This document shows, piece after piece, positions 24,673 to 34,280 of a stretch of DNA of 64,000 nt. Location: contig JALQPE010000569.1 of the NCBI GenBank assembly GCA_030407315.1, forward strand, positions 62,001-126,000, written 5' to 3'. The translations under genes were made by a program, and so were the position numbers. Each line of letters starts with the position of its first letter. The first letter of the stretch is position 1. This DNA is from Asparagopsis taxiformis (lineage: Eukaryota; Rhodophyta; Florideophyceae; Bonnemaisoniales; Bonnemaisoniaceae). Under the pieces are notes generated by a model, which saw only the letters and a program-made list of their open reading frames with translations, searched no databases and was not told the DNA's origin.

Positions 24673-26016
24673 GACCATGATGGACGTCCGGTGGATGTCC
24701 GGCTTAATTACATTGCTGGCTAGCCCAGAAATTCTAAAATTTCGGGCAGAAAAAATTGTGAAAAATCAACGATTTGGGCGGGTCGATTGTGCCGTACGGC
24801 ACACCCCCATCTCAAAAACATGTTCACATGTGCATGTTTTTGAGAATAGCCCAAATTTTAATTCAAATCAGGGTGTCTAATTTGGCCACAACGGCCCCAG
24901 GAACCGGCCGCCGCCCCGAGTGGGGCCATCACTGGCTTCTGTAAGCACTAACTGTAAGCCAAAATCGCGTCTTACGAAGGGTCAATTTCAGGCTCAATAC
25001 GCCAGGGACAGGTCTTGGTCCTTGTTCCATCATGGTCCCGCCTCACTCTCTCACGACCAACCTGAAATGGACGTCCGGTGGATGTCCAGCTCGATTGCAC
25101 TGCTGGCCAGCCCAGAAATTCTAAAATTTCGGGCACAAAAAATTGTAAAAAATCAACGATTTGGGCAGGTCGATTGTGCCGTACGGCACACCCCCATCTC
25201 AAAAACATGTTCACATCTGCATGTTTTTGAGAATAGCCCAAATTTTAATTCAAATCAGGGTGTCTAATTTGGCCACAACGGCCCCAGGAACCGGCCGCCG
25301 CCCCGAGCGGGGCCATCACTGGCTTCTGTAAGCACTAACTGTAAGCCAAAATCGCGTCTTACGAAGGTTCGATTCCAGGCTTGAAGCCTAAGTTATGCTT
25401 GGGTGACATCTTTTTCCCTGTTTCATCATGGTCCCGCCTTACTCCCTCAACACAAACACTACTCACCTATCACGTTACTCATATTCCGTGTACTTTGTAT
25501 TAGTAGTGAACCCGCTGGCTTAGTTTCTGCAATGCGTGGATGTAGGCAGCACACGACCAACCTGAAATGGACGTCCGGTGGATGTCCAGCTCAGATGCAC
25601 TGCTGGCCAGCCCAGAAATTCTAAAATTTCGGGCACAAAAAATCTTGCAAAAATCAACGATTTGGGCGGTCGATTGTGCCGTACGGCACACCCCCATCTC
25701 AAAAACATGTTCACATGTGCATGTTTTTGAGAATAGCCCAAATTTTAATTCAAATCAGGGTGTCTAATTTGGCCACAACGGCCCCAGGAACCGACCGCCG
25801 GCCCCGATCGGGGGCTATCACTGGCGTCTGTAAGCACCAACTGTAAGCCGGAGCCGGCTGCCGCCCCGATCGGGGCTATCACTGGCTTCTATTAGCACCA
25901 ACTGTAAGCCAAAATCGCGTCTCACGAAGGGTCGATTTCAGGCTCAACACGTCAGGGAAAGGTCTTGGTCCTTGTTTCATCATGGTCCCGCCCCACCCTC
26001 TCGCGACCAACCTGAA
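24673..26016 (+). repeat. Three extra tandem units on the right side only
   Basis: Units of about 387, 502 and 449 bp begin at GGACGTCCGGTGGATGTCC near 24,679, 25,066 and 25,568. Each carries the GCCGTACGGC palindrome, the 34-nt hairpin, GGCCACAACGGCC, a CGCCCCGA(G/T)CGGGGC-type hairpin and a GTAAGCACTAACTGTAAGCC block. The left side has no counterpart, so these were amplified after the foldback formed. Confidence 0.85.
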
Positions 26017-26285
26017 ATGGACGTCCGGTGGATGTCCAGCTCGATTGCATTGCTGGCCAGCCCAGAAATTCTAAAATTTCCGAAAAATCAATTTGGTGGC
26101 CCAGCATCTCCTGTGCCGAAAATTCCCGCACTCACTTCTGATATACGTCTAGACTTGTTTCCCACTTGTACGCATCAGGGAAGGCGTCACGGAAGGTTGA
26201 CACTACGCTACTTGTGTACCGCGTCGTCTGAAATAGCGAGTAGTGTTTGTTGTATAGTTGTGGAGTATGCGTCTAGTGGTTTGTA
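26017..26285. repeat. Intermediate inverted repeat, right copy
   Basis: Inverted match of 18,550-18,830. It carries the GGTGGATGTCC start, the AATTTGGTGGCCCAGCATCTCC block and CCGCGTCGTCTGAAATAGCG near its end. Confidence 0.75.
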
Positions 26286-27439
26286 AAGCTTGCAGAACGG
26301 GATAGGGATGTGGGTGGCCCTATTTTATGAATACATGAGTACCAATATTCAGGGTTGACAAAGCGGAAAGGCATAGGCTCATACATGTTTGAGATTGCAT
26401 AGTAGAGAAAATATTTTCATCGAAATTTACATGGAGCTGATGGAGGTTTTAAGGATGAGGTATGAGAGGAAGAAAATTCTTCTGTGGTATGAGGATGTGT
26501 TCTGTGGGGGGATGGAATCTTGGGATGGTACAGGGGGAGGTGGAAATGTACGGAGTGCGGGTTTAGAATGGATTGTGATTCGGAGAGGAGTGCCGACAAG
26601 CATATTATGGGGATTGGGGAGACGCTGCGGGGTGTTGGGGTAGTGAGGGCGGAGGAGGTGTTTAGGTGGGACCGTAGGAGGGTGCGGTTGAAGGCGCCGA
26701 GAGGAGGGGTTTTTAGGAAAGTGAGGAGAAAGAAGGGGAGGGGGTGGCGTCTGTTCTGGCTGTGGTGAGTGGGGATGTGATGGAGAAGAAGGGGTTATTG
26801 TATTTGGGGAGGGAGGGGAGTGGGAGGAAGGGTGCGAAGTGGGGGGTTGATATGTGTTTCAGAGCGGGGAGGTTTCTGGGGATACGGCGGGGGAGCCACC
26901 CCGCAGTGCGGGAGCGTGGGCCGGTGGTGGTGGTGTATACGGTATCGAAGATGCGGATGGCGTGGGGGCATGGAGCAGCTGAGGGAGGGAGGGGTGGAGC
27001 AGGTCGGGTACGGGATGGGGAGTGAGAGGTTTTGGAAGAGTAAGCTGCAGGGGAAGTTTGTGTAGAGGGCGAAGGAGAGGGGTTGAGGGTAGAGGAGAGA
27101 GGGTACTGAAGAACAATACGTTTCAAAGGTGATGGGGGAGAGCATGGTCGAGGAGATAGGGGGTGTTTTGCCCTATTCTGAGGTAGTATGAGGACTGGTT
27201 ATACGAAATCTGTACGGTAGAGCAGAAAAGTAGGTATGGAATGGAGGTGTGCACCGTGGAAGCGGGGATAGGTATCTGAAAATGCGTGCTAGAGTGGTAT
27301 TGGGGGTGTTTGAGGTACAGTACGGGGGAGGTGAGCACCAACAGGAAGGGGGTGTGAGCGAGAGGATGAAAAAATTAAAGACGAAATTGGAGTCGACCGA
27401 CAAGGAAAAATAGAGTGGTCGCCGTGATGGATGCGGACA
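26286..27439. other. G-rich stretch inside the foldback element, no gene
   Basis: Strongly purine-rich on the plus strand. Open frames on both strands are composition artefacts. A short frame at 26,520 has a CTECG pattern, too weak to call. Confidence 0.5.
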
Positions 27440-27726
27440 TCCATGTCGAGCACGGCGGCAGAAATTTCTGGGGTCGAAATTTTGAATTTCTGAACCGGCG
27501 CCCGTCCTAGGTGGACATAGACATGGCGGAAGTCCATCCCGAGGGGGACATCCGTGGTACTAGAAACATTGAATGTCGCCCTAGTAATACTAGACGTACT
27601 AGACCGCATGGACGTCCAGTTCTAGGCGGACATCCAAAAATACTGGAGAACATGGACGTCCGCCTAGTAATACTAGGTGTACTAGAGGTTGTGGACGTCC
27701 GCGTCCATTTCCGAGAACACAGACGT
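27440..27726. repeat. Right terminus of the foldback element
   Basis: Contains GGACGTCC sites at about 27,611, 27,653 and 27,692, CTAGTAATACTAG palindromes, and the terminal block inverted relative to 15,448-15,510. Confidence 0.7.
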
Positions 27727-29359
27727 TCGTTGTTCTTCTGCTAACATACTTTTCTGCCTTTCCTACTTTCTGTTTCGTCTTTCTCCAGGGCTACTGTCAT
27801 TACTACGTTTTCTCACTAATCGAGCTTTTGGCATACCGTTTTTCAGCACTAACCACTGTGTCATCCACTTCTTTCCATCTATGTGCCAGCAGAAGTTTCT
27901 GGGTTCTCTACAATCCGCTTACTCAAGCTCTGGCTCCACTATCAACGGTATGTTCTCTCGCTTCTAACCATGCTTCTAGCGTTGATGAAGTTACATTCCT
28001 AGCACTAACCATTGATTCATCTATTCTTTTCCTTCCAGGTGCCAACAGAAATTTCTGGCTTCCCCTCATCTCTCTTTTCATGCCTATATGTATTTGTAGT
28101 TACTTTATGTAGAGCTAGTGTTTTGCCGTTTAGTATCTGCCATGGTGGCATAGTTCATAGTTCCGTAGTGCAGTGTACAGATGATCTTCATGTCGTTAAA
28201 CTTTTGGCGTTAGCTGCCCATTTACTATTCCATATCCACTACACTATATCGTAAATCTTGCGTACCCGCTACTGGCTGCAACCTAGTCTAATTGTCCCTA
28301 TGCCGATTTCCATTCTACCTAGATATCGTTTCAGTCAGACCTATCCGTCCTGCAGTTTTCTCCGCAAAAGTGCGATGTGCCGCCCGTTCTACCTTTCAGT
28401 TTCTACCCAGAGCGCCCACCGGTGCAACCACTCTACCCAGTGGACATGGTCCACGCCCACTCGACGGTACAACCACTCTACCCAGTGGACATGGTCCACG
28501 CCCACCCGACGGTACAACTACTCTACCAGTGGACATGGTCCACGCCCACCCGACGGTACAACTACTCTACCCAGTGAACATGGTCCACGCCAACCGACGG
28601 TACAACCACTACATCCAGTGGAAGTGAACCGTACCCATTACAGTGCTCCACGGTGGAATAATACCAGTGTCACGAGCAGGTGTTATAATAGAATATATCC
28701 GGGCTTTACACAGTACTGTAGTTTGGAAACTAACCGCGCTTTGCCTTGGCCGTACATGCCCAGTCAATGGTCCCTTTCCAGATTATCGTTTGGCCAGTTC
28801 CACAAGTCAGCTTGGTCACGTCCCATAAGCAAAAAGTCACCTACTCTGGAATTATTCCAATGAATACAATAATCATACTTTGGTCACCGTCCATTCAGCG
28901 AGTGCTGCTTACGCCTGGTTCAGACACCGGACCGTCACGGTGTGCCCATTATATTTTATAGTTTATTTCTACGAATCGCTCTGCACCTTCCACCACATAT
29001 CGCAGTCACGGTGCACCCCATATCTAACTATACCCATATACAGTACTGGTTCCATTCCAACAGTCCGTGCCTTGCGTGACTTGCCCGTTCTAGTCAACCC
29101 GCCGTCCTGCTCATATATGGACGTGGTTCATTTCCATCCCTACGTGTCCTTCCGTACATGGTTCAGCCATCACCTCACGGCCACACCATAGTTCTGCTTG
29201 GTTCCTGCCTACTGTAAAACAAAATCGCCGTGCTGGTCTCAGCCCATGATTTTTTACATTTTTTTCGATGGGCCTTATCCAAACGTTGGGGATGGGCGTT
29301 CCGCTAAAATATGGTGACTAGTTCTACTGTACGATACGGCATTTTCCATGGAATATTCT
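27727..29359. other. No recognisable gene; two small repeats
   Basis: An imperfect pair of about 80-bp blocks occurs at about 27,840-27,910 and 27,990-28,070, sharing AGCACTAACCA, GTGCCA(G/A)CAGAA and TTTCTGG. A 45-bp tandem repeat lies at 28,405-28,630. The rest shows nothing. Confidence 0.5.
28405..28630 (+). repeat. 45-bp tandem repeat, about 5 copies
   Basis: Unit CTCTACCCAGTGGACATGGT plus CCACGCCCACCCGACGGTACAACCA. Spacing 45, 45 and 44 bp, with the last copies degenerate. Because 45 is a multiple of 3, frames stay open across it. Confidence 0.85.
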
Positions 29360-30055
29360 CTATTTTTGCTTATCCTGTGACATCATAAGCTGGAGTGCAG
29401 AACTGATAGGGCTGTTCAATTTGGTCAACGGGTCTGCAAAGTTTGATTTTCCAGGGAGCCATATCATTCTGGATACTGTGCGGGTTTCAAACTTGAACCT
29501 AATCAGTGCAACATCGCCCCGTATAGACCTATCAGCTGCCATTTGGCACGATGATATAGTATCAAATAGATCTTTTGAGTCAAGTACACAGACCAAACTG
29601 ACGTCCATAGAAAAAAGGGTTTCATATGCCTTCATTAACATCTTGGCCTCATCAATAGCAGATCCAGTTGCTAGTACTTCTGCAGAAGCAACAGACTTAA
29701 CTGGCCTCTTCGATTTAGTAGAGTGCCATGATAGTGTGTGAACAACTGACCCATTTTTCAAGTCACCAATTAGGAGGCCTACTATATATCCAAGTTGTCC
29801 ATGGTCTTCTTTGCGACTAGCATCAGCAAAGGTCAGTATGGAGAATTTGTACTGCTTATTCAAGGCAGGTCTCTTGAAACGGATAGTGCTGCCAAGTCGC
29901 TTTAGCATCTTGAGAACGTTGAGTTGTGTAATTAGGTCATGAACGGTAGCCTTGGGTGACCTTTGCTGTAAGTAACTTGAGATGAAAGAACAAAATGGGG
30001 AGCAGGAAACACCAAGCCAGCCTAAAGAGCTGTTGACAGAACGAAATGTGGACAA
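29360..30055 (-). pseudogene. Copia RNase H
   Basis: 231 codons in the same frame as the RT but separated by stops and a frameshift of about 100 bp. It contains STFRSVNSSLGWLG from the RT-RNase H connection. Then come the RNase H acidic residues: FADASRKED, SVASAEVLA and VCVLDSKDL. The IWLPGKSNFADPLTK ending is typical of copia RNase H. Confidence 0.75.
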
Positions 30056-30157
30056 TTCAATATCATTAAGAAACGACTCAGATTGTTTGCGACGTGTACG
30101 GTCGATTGGATACCCTTCGAGTGCAGTGAGTTTTTCATCACCGTGTATTGTGATACT

Positions 30158-32260
30158 TTAGTCAGGCTCTTGACATATGCAAAGTCCATAAAACTTAAAA
30201 CATCCTGGCCCATACACTATAGTTCCGAGTTTGTATTGATTGGATATAGTTTGGACAACATCTTCCAATAATGGGAGCGGAGCTGCAAACAGGATGTCAT
30301 CTACAACTTTCACACCAACAATAGACAATTCACCGTAGTCCTTTTTGATGAATAGCTGTGGAATGTAAAGCAGCTGCATAAAACCAATGCTGCAGAGAAA
30401 GTTGTCGCTCATCTCTTGCCATTTGGCATTTGCGTTGACTAAGCCGTATGATGCAGTTAACAAAAGCCAATAGAAACGAGTTCTAGTGGCACATTCACGT
30501 GGTGGGAGTACGTACACATCCCTGAGTGCTTTTCCAGTTTGTAAAAATGCTGAGAAGTCAATCTTGGCCAAGCTCCAATTAAATATTGCTGCAATAGACA
30601 GCAACATTCTAGTGCCAACAGGAGGGCAAGTTGCAGAATCTGTTTTGAGTCCTTCACGATCATGATCTTGGTTGCCGTGGGGTGCAATTCTTGCCTTGAT
30701 GAGGCGGTTGCCGTCATCTGTAGATTTCACTTTGTATATGACATGACTTGAAATTACATTAGCACCATGCGGAATTTTTGAGATCGGTACTTCTTTGACT
30801 GTCCTTTTAAACGAAGCCTCTTCCTTTTCATATTCATTCTGTGTTGCAAATGAGGGCAGTCCTTGAGCTTGGTGCAGAGTGAACTCTTTTTCATGGAACG
30901 CAGTGTAGTACTGGTCTATAGCTTGTCTCTCAATACTGGAGAGCTCTGTGCCAGGCATGATTGATATTTTGTTATTGTTAATTACAGAATCTGAGGTAAA
31001 TTTCCACTGTTCAGTACTTAGATCCAAGGTCTCATTATCACCATCATCATATGATATGTGATATTTGCCATCATCGTCAATTTGTTCGACAGTACCACAG
31101 TAGTAAGTGTTATCATCAGGCCAGTATACTTCAATTGCATCACCAATTTCAGGTAGGGTTCCATTTGAATTTTCTTCTTGAGTTGAGACATTATTTGCAT
31201 GATTATCAGTTGCGTCTTGATTTGGTCGGATGGTGTTCTGATCTGATGTAAGATCGAAATCAGCATTGTGGTCAGAGCAAAATGATTCATTTGGTACTTG
31301 ACTTCCATTGTTGTGTATTTTGTCTTCTATAGAAGAATCCAATGTGTCAATTGCTTCTTGTACACTTTGCGCAAATGTGTCATGACTAACAGATATTCGT
31401 ACATCCTCGATAGCAGCTTGGACAGAGCGTCCTTTTTTGCCTGGAACTGTGACACTCTGAGTGTTAGGACCATATTTCAGAACAGGTTTTGGTGCTGACC
31501 ATTTGCCACGCTTTTCGTTTTGAAGCTTAATAAAGACTTCAACCATGTCACCAACTTTTATCGGTGTGGACATTGACGGCTTAGAGCGCAAAATTAGATT
31601 AAGCTTTCTCTTCGCAATAAGAGTCTCATGAGCACGGTATAGTTCATCAGGTACTGACAGTGGAGGTCCACCTGACATAACTGGTCTTGAGTAACCTTTT
31701 GCGATTTCATGTGATGACATGACATCATTCCCATACAAATCATTTGAAATCCTAAAAGTTTGCTGAATAATGATGTCTTCGGTGACAAAGTTACCAATAT
31801 CATTGCAATGCTTCAAACGGATATATATATCACGCAGTATCTTATGCTTTGACTCAAGAACATTTTTGTTGTAACGTCGAGGCGGAAGGGCGATTGGTTC
31901 AATATCACATTTGTTTAGATATGAACGGAAAATGGAATTGTTAAAAGCTTGATCGAATATCACACCACCTGGCATCCAAAATTGTGATATCCATTGAGAC
32001 TCGAGCGCACAAATTGCATGTTGCATAGATGTGTCAGGTACAATCATTCCAACTGAGTACCTTACTGTAGAGTCCATTATGTGTATAACTGCATTGTCAC
32101 CAAGAAACATGTGGTCAATGCAGATCTTATCGTTGAATGAACGGTTTAGGGTACTTAAAGAGACTTTTCGCGCTGGCTTAGGGTCTGAGGTAGCCTTACA
32201 ATTAGTACAGGTCTCAATTTTTGAGTAAGTATTTCTCAATAGCTTCACTCCAAAGATCAT
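30158..32260 (-). pseudogene. Copia integrase, Tudor-like module and reverse transcriptase
   Basis: 700 codons. CTNC near residue 18 completes the integrase zinc site. The integrase core has CIDHMF and GGVIFDQAF for the two Asp and VLESKHK for the Glu. Residues about 370-425 form a compact acidic module (GDAIEVYWPDD, then YHISYDDGDNE, then QWKF) of Tudor/agenet type. The RT follows with KARIAPHG, IDFSAFLQT and the VVDDILF catalytic motif, then ends at a premature stop after ICICQEPD. A reader of methylated histones could direct integration, as chromodomains do in chromoviruses. That role is inference. Confidence 0.75.
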
Positions 32261-32999
32261 TGCGCTGAAGTAGTAACTTCATATCTGAGAAGGTTGAGTG
32301 TCCACAGACGTGCCTATGAACTCTGTCAATTACACGTTTTGCTTTTTTCCATGGCATATCGATGGTTGAGCAAGTCAGAATCGATGTTGCGCAAAACATC
32401 GACATCTGGTCATCATTTGAGGTTCCATCTATATGCATCTGAAAAGCAGAGTGTGGAATATAGGAATGTAGGTCATAGTCAATCAAGGATATTGACAATG
32501 GTGAGAGGTGCTCATCATGTGGTTTGATCTTGAGCATATTGTTGCCTATGTGTACAATGTCGCAGAACTTGGTGACATTTCGACCGACAACCCACTGAGA
32601 TGACCCTTCAATTATCAGATGCCTGATACGTACAGTACACCCTTCATCTGTCGTAACAGATAGATATACAGAGCCTATTATCTTGCGAACATCACTCGAG
32701 TGTGCACCAGACCCGTATTGCCAGAAAGGCCGATCCGCAATAGTTGCTGGAAGTGTATCAAAATTTCCAGACCAATCTGGGAGTAGTAATGGTTGAAGCA
32801 TATGGAATTCCCGTAGTCTCATTCCACTATACGGTGCTCCATCATCCAATAATGGACCAATAGAACCAGTGAAAACTTCTTCATTGGTTTGTAACAAAGC
32901 AATATGAAATGTGACCGATTTCTTTTGGTCTGATCCGCCAGTAGTTTCCGTTTTGAAATTTGAGTTCGGCTCGCTATTGGAAGGTATTCCAGGTTTCAA
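32214..32999 (-). pseudogene. Copia protease and start of integrase
   Basis: 261 codons in the gag frame. The aspartic protease motif reads LLDDGAPYS in place of the usual D(S/T)GA. The C-terminal part has HRHVCGH, the His pair of the GAG-pre-integrase zinc-binding region. Its CTNC partner lies in the next frame, so a one-base shift near 32,225 breaks the zinc domain. Confidence 0.7.
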
Positions 33000-33053
33000 T
33001 GAACCATCAGGGTTGTTATCTGATGCCCAATGACCGTATTTGGAACAGAAATT

Positions 33054-33812
33054 TCACTTGCAGCGTGATTTAAGATCAGCAAGCTGAACAGGGTTAAGCT
33101 TTCTGCGGATTTTCTTAGTACCAAATGATCGCTTTGCTGTTTGATGTGCAGAAAAGGAGTTAGTATGGCGAGTATCAGTGGGGCCGGATCCATCACATTG
33201 CCTTAGAACTGAATCAATTGAAGAGTACGATACAGCTGAAAGGAAGTCATCTGTAGTAGACTTGTTGGTCGATTTGAAATCGCGAGGAGCAGAAGCAGCC
33301 AGTATGGAAATTCGTTGACTGTTATCAACATTAGAATTGGTAAGCAGCATAAATGATACAAGTGCATCTGGGAGCTGACATAGTGTCGATTGAGACTTTA
33401 ACTTTGATACTTTAGCCTCAAAACGAGACTCAAAGTTCTTGAACGTTTCAATCGGTCCACGTCGAGTGTTCATTAAACTGTTAAAATCGTGGTATATTTC
33501 ACTGACAACCGCTAGGGGATCACGCTTGTGTAAAGCATTTACAATTGCGTCAACACCTTCAGAAGACTGGATCAAATTGGTATCAATGAGCTTGATAATG
33601 TCGCGTGCACGACCAAAGAGCTGAGACTGCAGCATGATTCCCTGTAGGTCTTTGGGTATCTTGCTGCTGTGGTTTTCAGGAAGTTTGTCGTGAAAAGCAC
33701 GCCATAATGCAACAGAGTTGGCATACTCCTCTTGATCACCCTTTCCGTCCGTCCACGGAACTGTTTTAGCGTCCCATGAAAACCGGGAACGACTTGGTAG
33801 ATCTGGGCCCAT
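33054..33812 (-). pseudogene. Copia gag
   Basis: The open frame extends upstream to 33,893 without an ATG. The first ATG is at 33,812, giving about 252 aa. A helical gag-like region (RDIIKLIDTN, FESRFEAKVSKLK) is followed by a Ser/Thr-rich then basic tail (TKKIRRKLNP). The frame ends in a TGA inside the expected zinc-knuckle zone. The same frame then continues with FCSKYGHW, resembling the second half of a CCHC knuckle. The stop separates gag from protease in the same frame, so it could be a disabling mutation or a read-through stop. Confidence 0.7.
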
Positions 33813-33947
33813 AACTTTGTAAGAATTGGTGGTGTTAGTGTAAAACGGTGACTGAGAACGAACCTGGGATCTCTTTTCCTTTAATAAGAACAATAAAGGA
33901 GAGCAGGGGTGTGTTCTTGTGTCTATGTACTAGTTGTCTAAGAGCTG

Positions 33948-33955
33948 TATTTATA
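33948..33955 (-). promoter_or_regulatory. TATA-box-like motif upstream of copia gag
   Basis: TATAAATA on the minus strand, about 135 bp upstream of the gag ATG. Position is plausible for an LTR promoter, but no LTR could be delimited. Confidence 0.35.
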
Positions 33956-33956
33956 T

Positions 33957-34269
33957 CTACACGGAACTAGTGGCATGTGAAATTATTTTGCCTGTTGAGC
34001 AATATGGGAGAGGGGAGATCACGCCATTCAATCGTGGAGAGTGCATAAAAATTGTGCAATCTAACTTTCTCATCTCGGTAGCAATGTTGAGAATGTTGCA
34101 GTGCAAATACTTCTGCAAACATGTAATGAGATATTTCATATCCAACCAGATTCATTGAAGGACCGCGGTCGTCGGACAGCTGTCTTTCGTTAGCTTTCTG
34201 ACAAAACTAGGAGGCGTCACGCATGGTTTGTGACACTTTGATGACATAACTCAGAACCCCCATGGAGAC
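33957..34269. other. No recognisable gene
   Basis: About 310 bp between the copia remnant and the large MULE. Nothing seen beyond possible LTR remnants. Confidence 0.4.
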
Positions 34270-34280
34270 CTTTCTGGCCG
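34270..34280 (+). repeat. 11-bp target-site duplication, left
   Basis: CTTTCTGGCCG directly abuts the first base of the large MULE and is repeated exactly at its other end. Confidence 0.9.

Larger units (their letters stand above)
19167..25731. repeat. Seven copies of a 34-nt perfect-stem hairpin
   Basis: Stem CTCAAAAACATG / CATGTTTTTGAG (12 bp) with a 10-nt loop TTCACATGTG. Copies lie at 19,167-19,200, 20,201-20,234, 23,269-23,302, 24,302-24,335, 24,811-24,844, 25,198-25,231 and 25,698-25,731. The first two are inverted relative to the rest. Each has the palindrome GCCGTACGGC about 10 bp from one side. The stem is kept in all copies, while one loop (25,198 copy) has changed. Confidence 0.9.
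15448..27726. mobile_element. 12.3-kb foldback-type element with nested inverted repeats
   Basis: The outer ends are inverted copies of each other over about 60 bp. They read ACGTCTGTGTT(T/C)TCGG, then TGGACGCGGACGTCCA, then CTCTAGTAC. Inside are a second inverted pair (about 18,550-18,830 and 26,017-26,285) and a third with near-identical arms (18,830-20,358 and 23,144-24,672). No transposase is seen, so it would be non-autonomous. No clear target duplication flanks the outer ends. It could be one element or several nested ones. Confidence 0.6.
29360..33956 (-). mobile_element. Decayed Ty1/copia retrotransposon
   Basis: Minus-strand order is gag, protease, integrase, Tudor-like module, reverse transcriptase, RNase H. 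Integrase before reverse transcriptase defines the copia (Pseudoviridae-type) order. It is broken by an in-frame stop, a frameshift before integrase, and a stop plus frameshifts between RT and RNase H. I could not find matching LTRs at its two ends, so it appears truncated. Confidence 0.85.

Noticed and set aside
18775..24880. Many 60-156-aa frames, often in identical mirrored pairs
   Set aside because: They are inverted-repeat copies of non-coding repeat DNA. Several exist in two frames of the same repeat, with no domain or start context.
26520..26768. Short frame with a CTECG zinc-finger-like pattern
   Set aside because: Only one Cys pair and one His in a G-rich stretch. No second zinc-ligand pair at proper spacing.
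28258..28863. 201-aa frame over the 45-bp repeat
   Set aside because: Kept open only because the unit is a multiple of three. Frames in all phases are similarly open.
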